From Geodermatophilus sabuli (GTDB lineage: Bacteria > Actinomycetota > Actinomycetes > Mycobacteriales > Geodermatophilaceae), in the NCBI RefSeq assembly GCF_900215145.1, contig NZ_OBDO01000001.1:868001-932000 (forward strand): 64,000 nt of DNA, written 5' to 3'. The translations under genes and the position numbers were made by a program. This document shows positions 1-9,731 of this stretch, piece after piece. Under the pieces are notes generated by a model that did no database searches, was not told the origin of the DNA, and saw only the letters and a program-made list of their open reading frames with translations. Position 1 is the first letter of the stretch, and the number at the start of each line of letters is the position of its first letter.

Positions 1-55
1 GTGGACGGGCGGGCCTGACGAACGCCCCGGCACGACCGGGTCGAGCGGTGACCGG

Positions 56-2455
56 TCAGCCGCGCAGCGCCGCCCGGCGGCCCCAGCCCGGCCGCGGCAG
101 CCGCGTCGCGAGGTCGCGCGCCCTCCGAGCCAGCGACGGCGGCCACAGCAGCGCACGGACCCACGCCCGCCGGGAGGCCGCGGCCAGCAGCCCGCGGCGG
201 GCGGTGCGCAGCGCCGTCACCAGCTCCGGTCCGGCGGGGGGCGCACTGCCGGGGCGCGCGTAGCTGGCCGCCTCCTCCGCCCGGGCCAGGAGGGCCACGG
301 CGTCGACCGCGGCCTGCACCGGCACCTGCCGCCTCCCGGACCGGTGCGCCCCACCGCTCCGCTCGCCCATCGCCGCGGCCAGCTGCTCGGCCACCTGCCG
401 CGGGGTCCGCGCCGGATCGCCCTCCAGGCCGATGTCCAGGGCGGTCGCCGACAGCTCGTCCCACAGCGCGCCCGCGCTGCCGTCGGACAGCCGGCGCCGG
501 CGCTGCAGGGCGCGCAGACCGGCCGGCACCGCGGCGACCACGGCGACGCCGACCAGCGCGGCGACGCCCCACAGCACCGGCCGCAGCCAGTCCGATGCTC
601 CGGGGGCAGCCTGTGGCGCCGGCACCGGCTGCGGCACGGGCTCCAGCTGCGGTGCGGGGGTGACCGGTCCGGGCAGCGGGGCGACGGGCGCGTCGGCGCG
701 GTCGTCGGCCTCCTGGTCCTGCACCCGGGGCGACCACGGGAGGTCCACCGCCCGGTCGACGTCGATCGGGGTCGGGTCGAACGGGAGCCAGCCCACGTCG
801 TCGAAGTAGGCCTCGACCCAGGCGTGCGCGTCGTCGCTGGTGACCAGCCGGCTGCCGTCGGGCTGCACGGTGCCCGGCGTGTACCCCAGCACCACCCGCG
901 CCGGCACCCCGGCCGCCCGCACCAGGACCGCCATCGCCCCGGCGTACTGCTCGCAGTAGCCCCGGCGCAGCCGCAGGAAGTCGGCCAGGTCGTCGCCGCT
1001 GGTGCCGGGCGCCGTCGACAGCGAGTACTCGTAGCCGTTGGCCGGATCGGTGAAGTGCCCGTAGATCGCCCGGACCCGCTCGTAGGGGGCGGTCAGGTCC
1101 GCGGTCAGTGAGGCGACCAGATCGGTGACGGCCGGGTCCAGCGGGGGCAGGGCGGTGTAGCCCTGGCTCACGGGCGGATCGGGCGGCAGCGGCTCCGCGG
1201 CGGTCAGCTCCTCCGGGCTGGGACGGGGCTCGACCGCGGCCACCGACCAGGTGCGCCCCTCGGTGGTCACGTCGCGGCCGAACACCGTGGCGGTGCCGGG
1301 GTCGAACCGCCACTGCTGGGCGTCGGTCACCGAGACCGACAGGGGCGAGTAGAGCACCGGCAGGTAGACGTCCTCGTGCCCCAGGGCGGTGACCAGGGCG
1401 TCGACCGGCCGGCCCTCCCGGCGTCCGGGCAGGGGGGCCAGCTCGCTGTCGTCGGCGACGGCCGTCTCGCCGTCCAGGTTGCCGACCGACCAGCCGTCCT
1501 CGGCGTCGTATGCCTCCAGCGCGACCACCCGCAGGTACCCGGGGTCGTCGACGGAGGCCTGCACCCGGAGCAGGTCGATGGGCTCGTCGAGGGTCAGCTG
1601 CCCCTGCAGGGCGGCTGCCGGGTCCAGCGCCGTCCCGGTCGACCCACCGATGCCGCGGCCGATCCCGCCCGCGAAGGTGCCCTCGGTCAGGGTCGGCACG
1701 ACGGTGCCGACCACCAGCGCCAGCACCACGGCGACCGCCCCGGTGCGCAGCGCCGTGAGCGTGCCGGTGCCCAGGAGCGGCCGGTGGCCGCCGGCGGGGC
1801 GGTGCCGCAGCCGGCGGTGCTGGTCGGCCCACAGCAGCAGGGCCAGCCCGGCCGCGGGCGCGGCCACCGGCAGCGCGCCGATCGTGCCGGTCACGGTGCT
1901 CACCGGCACGCAGAACAGCACCAGCAGGCCGAGCCCGGCCAGCGCCGGCTGCCGGCCGCCGACCGCGACGAGGTCGACGACCACCGCGACCAGCCCCACC
2001 ATCAGCGTGGTGAGCGCGAGCAGACCGGTCAGGGGCAGCGCCGGCGTGGTCTGCTCCTGCAGTTCCGCCGACCCGTCGGCGAGCACCGTCAGCAGATCGG
2101 TGGTGCTGCGTCCGGTCGGCACCCAGCCGAAGGCGGCCCGCCCGGGCGCGAACAGCGCGGTGAGCAGGCAGACCAGCAGGGCGAGCTGACCGAGCGGGAC
2201 CAGCGGGACCCCGACGGCGGCCCACCGGACGGGGACGGACCGGCCGGGGGCGAGGGTCTCCCACAGCAGGGCGCCCGCGGCGCGCAGGAGCAGGCCGCCG
2301 GCGGTGACGACGGCGACCGCGGCGAGCACCGGGGGCAGCCACGAGCGGTCGGTGAACACGGGGAGCAGCGCGGCGGTGCCCAGGGCCGTGCCGACGGCGG
2401 CGGCGAGCGCGGTGCCGGCCTCGGCCAGCGCCGCCCGGGAGCGTCCGCCGGTCAC
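56..2455 (-). CDS. Membrane-anchored transglutaminase-like protein (TgpA/DUF3488 type)
   Basis: A 799-residue membrane protein. The N-terminal ~230 residues hold about seven hydrophobic segments. An extracytoplasmic transglutaminase-like domain follows, with a visible triad: Cys501 in GYCEQYAG, His544 in DAHAWVE and Asp560 in FDPTP. A further membrane span ([15 protein letters not shown]) and a cytoplasmic DUF4129-like tail end the protein. The GTG start overlaps the stop of the DUF58 gene by 4 bases (GTGA), so the two are probably translationally coupled. The MoxR/DUF58/transglutaminase trio is a recurring bacterial module; its substrate is not known from the sequence. It may act on cell-surface protein or peptide amides, which is inference. 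Confidence 0.88.
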   Translation of the reverse strand: MTGGRSRAALAEAGTALAAAVGTALGTAALLPVFTDRSWLPPVLAAVAVVTAGGLLLRAAGALLWETLAPGRSVPVRWAAVGVPLVPLGQLALLVCLLTALFAPGRAAFGWVPTGRSTTDLLTVLADGSAELQEQTTPALPLTGLLALTTLMVGLVAVVVDLVAVGGRQPALAGLGLLVLFCVPVSTVTGTIGALPVAAPAAGLALLLWADQHRRLRHRPAGGHRPLLGTGTLTALRTGAVAVVLALVVGTVVPTLTEGTFAGGIGRGIGGSTGTALDPAAALQGQLTLDEPIDLLRVQASVDDPGYLRVVALEAYDAEDGWSVGNLDGETAVADDSELAPLPGRREGRPVDALVTALGHEDVYLPVLYSPLSVSVTDAQQWRFDPGTATVFGRDVTTEGRTWSVAAVEPRPSPEELTAAEPLPPDPPVSQGYTALPPLDPAVTDLVASLTADLTAPYERVRAIYGHFTDPANGYEYSLSTAPGTSGDDLADFLRLRRGYCEQYAGAMAVLVRAAGVPARVVLGYTPGTVQPDGSRLVTSDDAHAWVEAYFDDVGWLPFDPTPIDVDRAVDLPWSPRVQDQEADDRADAPVAPLPGPVTPAPQLEPVPQPVPAPQAAPGASDWLRPVLWGVAALVGVAVVAAVPAGLRALQRRRRLSDGSAGALWDELSATALDIGLEGDPARTPRQVAEQLAAAMGERSGGAHRSGRRQVPVQAAVDAVALLARAEEAASYARPGSAPPAGPELVTALRTARRGLLAAASRRAWVRALLWPPSLARRARDLATRLPRPGWGRRAALRG

Positions 2456-3822
2456 GCCGGCACCCCGCGCAGCCCGGCCGCGGGCGTGCCGGGCCCGCCG
2501 AGCTGTGCCCACACCGCCGGGACCCGGTCCCCGGAGGAGGCGACGGCGACCCGCCAGCCCCCGGCACGCAACAGGCGGGCGGCCGCCTCCCGTTGGCGGA
2601 CCAGCTCGTCCCGGGCGGCCCCGGTGGCCGGCCGGCGGCTGCGGGTCAGCCCGGTCCCGGCCCAGCTGCCGATGTCGGCCAGCACGGCCAGGTCGGTGCC
2701 GGGGCCGGATCGGACCCGCACCAGTTCCGCGGCGTCGTCCGGCCCGACCGCGCCGAGCAGCGCGATGACCGGACCGTCCCCGGCCGCGCGGGTGAGCAGG
2801 TCCAGGCCGGGGCCGAGCCCCGACAACCGGGACGGCGTGACCGCGGCCAGCCGGTCCAGCAGCTCGCCGGGGCCCAGCCCGTGGACGTGCTCGGCGGGTG
2901 CGAGCTCCACGGCGTCGGTGACCACCCGCAGGGTGGCCCCACGGCCGAGGAGCTCGGTGCCGATGCTGGCGGCGGCCTCGACCAGCCACTCCAGGCTGTC
3001 CGGCGGCGGGGTGTCCCGGCCCGCGGCGCCGGCGGCGAGGTCGGCCGCGTGGCCGCGGGCCAGCACGTGCGCGCGGGCGCGGGTGTCGAGCAGCAGAGTG
3101 GCCTGGGCCCGCCACGGCCGCTCCTCCAGGCGCACCATGAGCTCCCCGGTGCGCGCCGTGGCCCGCCAGTGCACCTTGCGCAGGTCGTCGCCGTGCCGGT
3201 AGGGGCGGGTGCTGACGTCGTCCTCGCCGTGGACGGCGATCGAGCGCCGCGCACCGGCGGCACCGCCCCCGTGCCCGCCGGCCGGGCCGTCCGGGCCGAG
3301 CGGCACCACCCGCGGCACCACGAGCAGCGGGGCGCTGTCGGCCCCGGCGGTGCTGCGCAGCACCAGGCCGAACGGGTCGACCAGCCGCAGGCGCAGCGGG
3401 CCGAGCCGATAGCGGCCGCGACGGCCGCCGTGCACCCGGTACCGCAGCGTGGCCGTCTCCCCACCCGGGAGCCGGTCGACGACGAACTCCGGGGTGGTGC
3501 CGAGCTCGGGCGGGACGGTCTCGGCCAGCAGCCACAGCCCGCCGGTGCCGCGGCCGGCGTTGGTCACCTCCAGGCACACCTCCGCGTCCCCGCCGCGGGG
3601 CACCCGGGCCGGGGTCACCGTGCGGCGGGAGGCGACCCGGAACCGGCGCCGGGCCACGGTGGTCGTCGAGAGCAGGGGGAGGGCGAGCACGAAGACGGCC
3701 ACCTGCACCAGCGGGCGCTCGCCCAGCAGGACGCCGAGGAGCAGGAGGGTGAGGCCGGCGGCGACGAGGCACCGTCCCCGGAGGGTCAGCGTGGCGAGCG
3801 CCGTCGCCACGGGTCCGCGCAC
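2452..3822 (-). CDS. DUF58 domain protein
   Basis: A 456-residue protein. Two hydrophobic stretches lie near the N-terminus ([16 protein letters not shown], then [14 protein letters not shown]), followed by a beta-rich region. The DUF58 signature appears late as [19 protein letters not shown]. The GTG start two bases after the moxR stop was chosen because it leaves the N-terminal membrane segments intact; no ATG lies nearby. DUF58 proteins have a vWA-like fold and usually accompany MoxR ATPases. The role is probably as a partner or adaptor of the ATPase encoded just upstream. It ends by overlapping the transglutaminase gene. Confidence 0.87.
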   Translation of the reverse strand: MRGPVATALATLTLRGRCLVAAGLTLLLLGVLLGERPLVQVAVFVLALPLLSTTTVARRRFRVASRRTVTPARVPRGGDAEVCLEVTNAGRGTGGLWLLAETVPPELGTTPEFVVDRLPGGETATLRYRVHGGRRGRYRLGPLRLRLVDPFGLVLRSTAGADSAPLLVVPRVVPLGPDGPAGGHGGGAAGARRSIAVHGEDDVSTRPYRHGDDLRKVHWRATARTGELMVRLEERPWRAQATLLLDTRARAHVLARGHAADLAAGAAGRDTPPPDSLEWLVEAAASIGTELLGRGATLRVVTDAVELAPAEHVHGLGPGELLDRLAAVTPSRLSGLGPGLDLLTRAAGDGPVIALLGAVGPDDAAELVRVRSGPGTDLAVLADIGSWAGTGLTRSRRPATGAARDELVRQREAAARLLRAGGWRVAVASSGDRVPAVWAQLGGPGTPAAGLRGVPA

Positions 3823-3824
3823 GG

Positions 3825-4805
<981 letters not shown>

Positions 4806-5039
4806 GGTTCCCACCGTACGTGCGCGGAGGTGCCCCGGGGCGGGAGCGGGACGCCGGACGCCGTGCTCCCCCCACTCTGGGGGCCTGCAGCGTGCGGACA
4901 CCCCCCGACGGCCCCCGCGCGACGACCGGTCGGGGGGTCCCGGGTGGGGCGCCGTCCCACCCCGCCCCACCCGGTGGGCGACGGCCGCTGACGGCGCGCT
5001 GACCAGCGGGTGCGGCGGTGGGGAAGGCCGGTCACGACA

Positions 5040-5094
5040 TGGTGTCGAGTGGTGTCTGGTGGGGGCCAGTGGGTTAGTGTGTGGCCCGGTGGGG
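5040..5094 (+). promoter_or_regulatory. MraZ operator: six TGG-type boxes at 10-base period
   Basis: Boxes begin at 5040, 5050, 5060, 5070, 5080 and 5090: TGGTG, TGGTG, TGGGG, TGGGT, TGTGG, TGGGG, each followed by a 5-base spacer. This is the arrangement known for MraZ autoregulation in E. coli (TGGGN direct repeats separated by 5 bases), here extended to six boxes. A plausible -10 (TAGTGT, 5075-5080) sits inside the array, so bound MraZ would cover the promoter. The array lies 63 bases before the mraZ start. Confidence 0.8.
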
Positions 5095-5144
5095 AGGCAG
5101 GGCCCGTCCCGGGGGCGCCCCGGAGCACGAGGAGGACCGATGGG

Positions 5145-5155
5145 GGAGGTGATCC
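5145..5155 (+). promoter_or_regulatory. mraZ ribosome binding site, full anti-SD match
   Basis: GGAGGTGATCC pairs without mismatch to the usual bacterial 16S rRNA 3' end (GGATCACCTCC). GGAGG ends 7 bases before the GTG at 5157. This fixes the mraZ start at 5157 rather than an earlier in-frame codon. Confidence 0.85.
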
Positions 5156-5156
5156 G

Positions 5157-5591
5157 GTGTTCGTCGGCAGCTACCCACTGCGGCTCGACGAGAAGGGCCG
5201 GCTCGCACTCCCCGTCCGCTTCCGTGAGCAGGTGGCCGGCGGCATGGTGATCAAGAAGGGCCAGGAGCGCTGCATCTACGGCCTCACCATGGCCCGGGTC
5301 GCCGAGCAGAGCGCCGCGGCCGCCGCGATGGCGCCCTCGGACACCGCCGCCGCCCGCATGCGGGCCCGCATGAGCTTCGGGTCGATGGTGGAGGTGGAGC
5401 CCGACAAGACCGGGCGCATCACCATCCCGGCCAACCTGCGTGAGTACGCCGGTCTCGACCGCGACGTCGTCGTGGTGGGTGTCGACACCCGTTTCGAGAT
5501 CTGGGACGCCGGCACCTGGGACGCCTACGTGGCCGAGCAGGAGGCCGTCTACGCCGACATGGAGAGCGAGGGGATGCCCACCCTCTCCTGA
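5157..5591 (+). CDS. mraZ: Transcriptional regulator MraZ
   Basis: A 144-residue protein of two tandem SpoVT/AbrB-like halves: FVGSYPLRLDEKGRLALPVRFRE at the start and GSMVEVEPDKTGRITIPANLREY near residue 80, each with the DxxGR motif typical of MraZ. The family forms ring-shaped oligomers that bind TGGGN repeats and repress the division cluster. The GTG start has a perfect Shine-Dalgarno sequence. It is the first gene of the dcw cluster, preceded by its probable operator, and is separated from rsmH by 417 bases, which is more than usual. Confidence 0.96.
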   Translation: MFVGSYPLRLDEKGRLALPVRFREQVAGGMVIKKGQERCIYGLTMARVAEQSAAAAAMAPSDTAAARMRARMSFGSMVEVEPDKTGRITIPANLREYAGLDRDVVVVGVDTRFEIWDAGTWDAYVAEQEAVYADMESEGMPTLS

Positions 5592-5639
5592 CCCGCCGTC
5601 CAGGCCCCCGATCCGGACCCCTCCGGGCCCCACCCCGAC

Positions 5640-5697
5640 CGAGCCGACTTCCCCGCGGCTCGACCGGCCGGCCCGAGCCGCCTTCCCCGCGGCTCGG
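5640..5697 (+). other. Two tandem hairpins sharing a repeated sequence
   Basis: The segment GAGCCG-N-CTTCCCCGCGGCTCG occurs twice (5641-5662 and 5675-5696, one mismatch). Each copy folds: CGAGCCG/CGGCTCG with a 9-base loop (5640-5662), and CCGAGCCGC/GCGGCTCGG with a 7-base loop (5673-5697). No T-run follows. It could attenuate or terminate mraZ transcription, or simply be a repeat. Confidence 0.55.
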
Positions 5698-5856
5698 TCC
5701 GACGCGGCACGGAGGAGCAGCACCGCCCTCAGGGCACGTCGCCGCCCGGCACCCCCGCCGGGGACCGGCGCGGCCCTCCCCGTCCCCGCGGGGCACCACC
5801 TGGCGTACTTCCCCGGCGCCAGGCGGGCCCCGCAGGGGCGGGCCGGGCCGGGTGCT

Positions 5857-5892
5857 CCCCACTCCGCCCCACCGGCCCCACTCCGCCCCACC
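5857..5892 (-). repeat. 17-base direct repeat with inverted TGGGG boxes
   Basis: CCCCACTCCGCCCCACC occurs twice, 19 bases apart. Read on the minus strand it contains TGGGG boxes corresponding to plus-strand CCCCA at 5857, 5867, 5876 and 5886, spaced 10, 9 and 10 bases. This resembles the mraZ operator in reverse orientation, about 120 bases before rsmH. Confidence 0.45.
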
Positions 5893-6008
5893 CACCGAAT
5901 CCGTCTCGAAACGCCCTTCGCGCTCCACCCGCCGACCACCGTCCCGCGTCACCATGGACGGGCCCCCGGGCCCCGTGCCCGACCGACCCGTTCGAGGAGC
6001 AGTCGACG

Positions 6009-6986
6009 ATGAGCAGCAGCGAGCCCGTGCGGCCCGCGGTGCACGTGCCCGTCCTGCTCGACCGGGTCAGCGAGCTGCTGGCTCCGGCCTGCGCCGCCGA
6101 GGGCGCCGTCCTCGTCGACGCGACCCTGGGCCTGGCCGGCCACTCCCTGGCCCTGTTGCAGGCGCACCCCGGGCTGCGGCTGATCGGCCTGGACCGGGAC
6201 CCCGACGCCCGCGCCGAGGCCGCCCGCCGGATCGAGGCCGCCGGCTGCCGCGACCGCGTCACCCTCGTGCCGGCCGTCTTCGACGAGCTGCCCGACGTGC
6301 TCGACCGGCTCGGCGTGGCGGAGGTGCAGGCGGTGCTGTTCGACCTCGGCGTCTCCTCCCTCCAGCTGGACCGGCCCGACCGGGGCTTCAGCTACGCCGC
6401 CGACGCCCCCCTCGACATGCGCATGGACCCCGGCGGCCCCCGCACCGCCGCCGACGTGGTGAACACCTACTCCACCGGCGACCTGGCCCGGGTGCTGCGG
6501 GTCTACGGCGAGGAGCGCTTCGCCTCGCGGATCGCCCGGGCCATCGAGCGGGAACGGGGGCGAGAGCCGTTCACCCGGACCGGGCGCCTGGCGGAGCTGG
6601 TGCGCGAGTCCATCCCCGCGGCCACCCGCCGCACGGGGGGGCACCCGGCCAAGCGCACGTTCCAGGCGCTGCGCATCGAGGTCAACGACGAGCTCGGTGT
6701 CCTGCAGCGTGCCCTCCCGGCGGCGATCGAGGCCCTGGCCGTGGGCGGGCGGATCACCGTCATCACCTTCCACTCCCTCGAGGACCGGATCGTGAAGCAG
6801 ACCCTCGCGGCCGGTGCCACCGACCGCACCCCGCCGGAGCTCCCGGTGCCGTTGCCCGAGCACGGTCCGACCCTGCGGCTGCTCACCCGTGGCGGCGAGT
6901 CGCCGTCGGCGGAGGAGGCCGCGGCCAACCCGCGCGCCGCCTCGGCTCGCGTCCGGGCCGCCGAGCGCATCCGGAGGGCGGCGTGA
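6009..6986 (+). CDS. rsmH: 16S rRNA (cytosine1402-N4)-methyltransferase RsmH (MraW)
   Basis: A 325-residue SAM-dependent methyltransferase that N4-methylates C1402 in the 16S rRNA decoding centre. It opens with the family sequence [13 protein letters not shown]. The SAM motif is [33 protein letters not shown] and [16 protein letters not shown] are strongly conserved in RsmH. The ATG at 6009 follows GAGGAG by about ten bases. It occupies its standard place as second dcw gene. Its stop (TGA, 6984-6986) is overlapped by the bridging mini-ORF. Confidence 0.96.
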   Translation: MSSSEPVRPAVHVPVLLDRVSELLAPACAAEGAVLVDATLGLAGHSLALLQAHPGLRLIGLDRDPDARAEAARRIEAAGCRDRVTLVPAVFDELPDVLDRLGVAEVQAVLFDLGVSSLQLDRPDRGFSYAADAPLDMRMDPGGPRTAADVVNTYSTGDLARVLRVYGEERFASRIARAIERERGREPFTRTGRLAELVRESIPAATRRTGGHPAKRTFQALRIEVNDELGVLQRALPAAIEALAVGGRITVITFHSLEDRIVKQTLAAGATDRTPPELPVPLPEHGPTLRLLTRGGESPSAEEAAANPRAASARVRAAERIRRAA

Positions 6987-7063
6987 GCGAGCTCGCGAGC
7001 TCCGCCATGGGCACGGCAGCGCCGCGAACGCGGCTGACGAGCGCCGGCGAGGAGGCAGCGTGA
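6983..7063 (+). CDS. Bridging mini-ORF (26 aa) between rsmH and ftsL
   Basis: A 26-codon ORF starts with GTG overlapping the rsmH stop (GTGA) and ends with TGA overlapping the ftsL GTG start (GTGA). It begins VSELASS and ends SAGEEAA. The DNA contains the palindrome GAGCTCGCGAGCTC and, near its end, GAGGAGG, which is the ribosome site for the next gene. A closely similar ORF bridges hisC and hisB (55496-55585). I do not recognise a family. It may be a real coupled peptide, or an intergenic repeat that happens to keep frame. Confidence 0.4.
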   Translation: MSELASSAMGTAAPRTRLTSAGEEAA

Positions 7064-7791
7064 GCGCGGCCGCCGGGCTGCCGCCGGAGCCCCGCTCACC
7101 CCGCAGCGGGACGCCGTCCGAGCCGCGCGGGCCCCGGGCCGGCACGGCCGCCCGGCGCGCCCCGGCGCGGGTTCCGAGCGCCCCGGCGACCGGGGAGCGC
7201 GCCGCGGCCGAGCGGACGTCGTCGGCGACCGCGGCGCGCGCTCGATCGACGACGGCTGCGCGCCCGCCCCGTGCCCCCACCCAGTCCACCGCCGCCCCCA
7301 CCTCGACCCCGGCGCCGGCCCGCAACCACACCGCACCGGTGCGCGTCGGGTCGCTGCGCGCGCGCCCGCCGCGCGCCTCGGCCGCCGGGCCTGCGGCGCG
7401 ACCGGCGCCGGCCCCGCCGGGGACCCGCGCCCGCCGCGGGGCGCTGAGCACCCGCCGCGGGCCGCTCGTCCTGCTGGTGGTGGGCATGCTGGTCGCCACC
7501 GCACTGGGGCTGCTGATCCTCAACACCGCCATCGCGGTCAACTCGCTCAAGGCCACCCAGCTGGCGGCGGCCAACGCCGACCGCGCGCAGGAGGTGGAGC
7601 GCCTGGAGCAACAGGTGATCGCCGGCGGCACCTCCGCCGCGCTCGCCGCGGCCGCGACCGCCGAGGGGCTGGTGCCCGCCGGCTCGGCCGGCTACCTCGT
7701 CGTCGGCGAGGACGGCACGGTCACCCTGCGCGGCGAGCCGGTGCCGGCCGAGGTACCCGCCCCACCGCCCGAGCCGGGCGCGGGGGGCTGA
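7060..7791 (+). CDS. ftsL: FtsL-like single-pass septum protein
   Basis: A 243-residue protein. An Ala/Pro/Arg-rich N-terminal cytoplasmic region of ~133 residues is followed by one membrane span (residues ~136-160, PLVLLVVGMLVATALGLLIL). A short periplasmic coiled coil comes next (QLAAANADRAQEVERLEQQV). The topology and position between rsmH and ftsI match FtsL, whose sequence is poorly conserved; the long basic tail is usual in actinomycetes. GTG 7060 was chosen because GAGGAGG stands 5 bases before it. It should form the FtsQ-FtsL-FtsB-like complex that activates FtsW/FtsI. Confidence 0.8.
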   Translation: MSAAAGLPPEPRSPRSGTPSEPRGPRAGTAARRAPARVPSAPATGERAAAERTSSATAARARSTTAARPPRAPTQSTAAPTSTPAPARNHTAPVRVGSLRARPPRASAAGPAARPAPAPPGTRARRGALSTRRGPLVLLVVGMLVATALGLLILNTAIAVNSLKATQLAAANADRAQEVERLEQQVIAGGTSAALAAAATAEGLVPAGSAGYLVVGEDGTVTLRGEPVPAEVPAPPPEPGAGG

Positions 7792-7793
7792 CC

Positions 7794-9614
7794 GTGCCCA
7801 CCCCACCCCGGTCACCGTCTCCCGGCCGGCGCACCGGCGAGCGCCTCGCGCCGCGCGGCGGCTCGGGGGCCTTCGTGCCCCGCCGCCCGCCCGGCAGCCG
7901 CCGCGTCGGCGGCGGGCTCCGTCCCGGTGCGCGCCGGCTCACCATCGGCCTGGTGCTCGTCGTCGTCCCGCTGCTGGTCGTCATGGGCAAGCTGGTCCTG
8001 CTGCAGGGCGTGGACGGCGGTGACTACGCCGCCGCCGCCACGCAGGACCGGCTGCGCAGCTACCCGATCGCCGCCCTGCGCGGCCAGGTGCTGGACCGCG
8101 ACGGCAACCCGCTGGCCTACACCGTCGAGGCCTCCCGGGTGGTCGCCGATCCCACCGTCGTCGCCGACCCGGCGCGCACCGCGCTGGCGCTGACCACGCT
8201 GCTGGACGTCCCCGTCTCCGAGCTCACCGACCTGCTCTCGCGCGACAGCCGGTACGTCGTGCTGGCCGGCCAGGTGTCCCCGGAGACCGTCGACGCCATC
8301 GACGAGCTCGGTCTCGGCGGCGTCTTCTTCGAGGACGACCCCGTGCGCCTCTACCCGGCCGGCACCGTTGCCGGGCAGGTGGTCGGCTTCGTCGGCCGGC
8401 AGGGGAACGGACTGGCCGGCATCGAGCAGACCTTCGACGAGGAGCTGGCCGGCCGCCCCGGCGAGCGGCGGGTCGAGGTGGGCTCCGGCGGCCACCCGAT
8501 CCCCTCGGGCATCGACGAGTCCACCCCGGCCACCGACGGCGAGACGGTGGAGCTGACCCTCGACGCCGACCTGCAGTACGTGATGGAGCAGCGGCTCGAC
8601 CAGGCGTGCCAGGACGGCGCCACCACGCGCGCCTCGGCCGTCGTCCTCGACGTGCACACCGGCGAGGTCGCCGCCATGGGCTCCTGCCCCGGCTACGACC
8701 CGGGCGCCGCCGCGCAGACCGATCCGGAGCTGCTGGGCAACCCGGTCGTGTCCGACGTCTTCGAGCCCGGCTCGGTGATGAAGGCGGTCACCCTCGCCGC
8801 CGCCCTGGAGGAGGGCGTCGCGACCCCGGACACCGTGCTCACCGTCGACGGGCACATCCAGGCCGGGGACGCCGTGGTCACCGACGCCCACGACCACGAG
8901 CCGATCGACTGGACGGTGACCGGCGTCCTCGCCAAGTCCAGCAACGTGGGCACGATCATGCTGGCCCGCGAGGTGGGCGACGCGACGCTGGAGGAGTACC
9001 TGCGGGCCTTCGGCGTGGGCAGCCGCACCGGCATCGAGCTGCCAGGGGAGAGCGCCGGCATCCTCTCGGGATCCGACGAGTGGGAGGAGAGCCGCGCGGC
9101 CAACATCGCGATCGGCCAGGGCGTGTCGGTCACCACCCTGCAAATGGCGTCGGTCTACCAGGCGATCGCCAACGACGGGGTGCGCATCGCGCCACGCCTG
9201 GTCGACTCCGTGGGCGGTGAGGCCGCTCCGGCCCCCGAGTCCACCCGGGTCGTCAGCGAGTCCACCGCCGACCGCATGGCCTACATGCTCGAGGCGGTGG
9301 TCGGCCCCGGCGGCACCGCGCCGCTGGCGCAGGTCGACGGCTTCCGGGTGGCCGGCAAGACCGGCACCGCCCAGCGCGCCAACCCGGACTGCGGCTGCTA
9401 CGCCGGCGGCGGGTACGTGACCACGTTCGTCGGTTTCGCCCCGGCCGACGACCCCCAGTACGTCGTCGCCGTGGACCTGGAGCGGCCGACGAGTTCCGCC
9501 GAGGGCGGCCAGGTGGCCGCTCCCGTCTTCGCCGACATCATGCGGCAGGCGCTCACCGCCGACGGCATCGTGCCGTCGGGGACCGCCCGTCCCGAGTTCG
9601 ACCTCACGGGGTGA
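7794..9614 (+). CDS. ftsI: Peptidoglycan D,D-transpeptidase FtsI (class B PBP)
   Basis: A 606-residue class B penicillin-binding protein for septal cross-linking. A basic cytoplasmic tail precedes one membrane segment (LTIGLVLVVVPLLVVMGKLVLL). The PBP dimerisation domain follows, then the transpeptidase domain with all three active-site motifs: S327-V-M-K in FEPGSVMK, S382-S-N in AKSSN, and K522-T-G in VAGKTGTAQ. GTG 7794 lies two bases after the ftsL stop. Its partner polymerase FtsW is encoded further down the cluster. Confidence 0.96.
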   Translation: MPTPPRSPSPGRRTGERLAPRGGSGAFVPRRPPGSRRVGGGLRPGARRLTIGLVLVVVPLLVVMGKLVLLQGVDGGDYAAAATQDRLRSYPIAALRGQVLDRDGNPLAYTVEASRVVADPTVVADPARTALALTTLLDVPVSELTDLLSRDSRYVVLAGQVSPETVDAIDELGLGGVFFEDDPVRLYPAGTVAGQVVGFVGRQGNGLAGIEQTFDEELAGRPGERRVEVGSGGHPIPSGIDESTPATDGETVELTLDADLQYVMEQRLDQACQDGATTRASAVVLDVHTGEVAAMGSCPGYDPGAAAQTDPELLGNPVVSDVFEPGSVMKAVTLAAALEEGVATPDTVLTVDGHIQAGDAVVTDAHDHEPIDWTVTGVLAKSSNVGTIMLAREVGDATLEEYLRAFGVGSRTGIELPGESAGILSGSDEWEESRAANIAIGQGVSVTTLQMASVYQAIANDGVRIAPRLVDSVGGEAAPAPESTRVVSESTADRMAYMLEAVVGPGGTAPLAQVDGFRVAGKTGTAQRANPDCGCYAGGGYVTTFVGFAPADDPQYVVAVDLERPTSSAEGGQVAAPVFADIMRQALTADGIVPSGTARPEFDLTG

Positions 9615-9668
9615 GGACCCCGTCCTCCTCACCGCTCGCAAGCTCGCGGCGAGCCTCTGGACGGGGCC
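9615..9668 (+). repeat. Palindromic intergenic element, copy A
   Basis: Immediately after the ftsI stop. Outer arms GGACCCCGTCC (9615-9625) and GGACGGGGCC (9659-9668) can pair; the inner part is CGCTCGCAAGCTCGCGGCGAGC. Bases 9619-9668 recur with one mismatch after ftsZ (copy B), and the outer arms recur inverted after the gene at 25046. It is a hairpin-forming element, possibly a terminator or processing site. Confidence 0.7.
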
Positions 9669-9717
9669 GAACGGCGCGCTCCGCGTGTGGTGCGGAGGGC
9701 TCCACCCGGCCCGCCGG

Positions 9718-9731
9718 TAGATTCGAGTCCC
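9718..9731 (+). promoter_or_regulatory. Probable -10 for a leaderless murE transcript
   Basis: TAGATT (9718-9723) followed by an 8-base gap and the GTG at 9732. No Shine-Dalgarno sequence precedes that GTG. The spacing puts the expected transcription start at or next to the start codon, a common actinomycete arrangement. Confidence 0.55.

Larger units (their letters stand above)
4806..5156. other. Divergent moxR/mraZ intergenic region
   Basis: About 350 bases without a credible gene. The right part carries the six-box MraZ operator and the mraZ ribosome site listed separately. The left part must hold the moxR promoter; I cannot pick clear -35/-10 hexamers there. At 4955-4969 two TGGG-type boxes lie in the opposite orientation (TCCCA and CCCCA, 10 bases apart). 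They may be a weak second MraZ contact facing moxR, or chance in G+C-rich DNA. Confidence 0.5.
5592..6008. other. mraZ-rsmH intergenic region
   Basis: 417 bases with no supported gene. It contains two tandem hairpins (5640-5697), a 17-base direct repeat (5857-5873 and 5876-5892) and, just before rsmH, GAGGAG as ribosome site. An rsmH promoter probably lies here because of the length, but I cannot name its hexamers. Confidence 0.5.
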
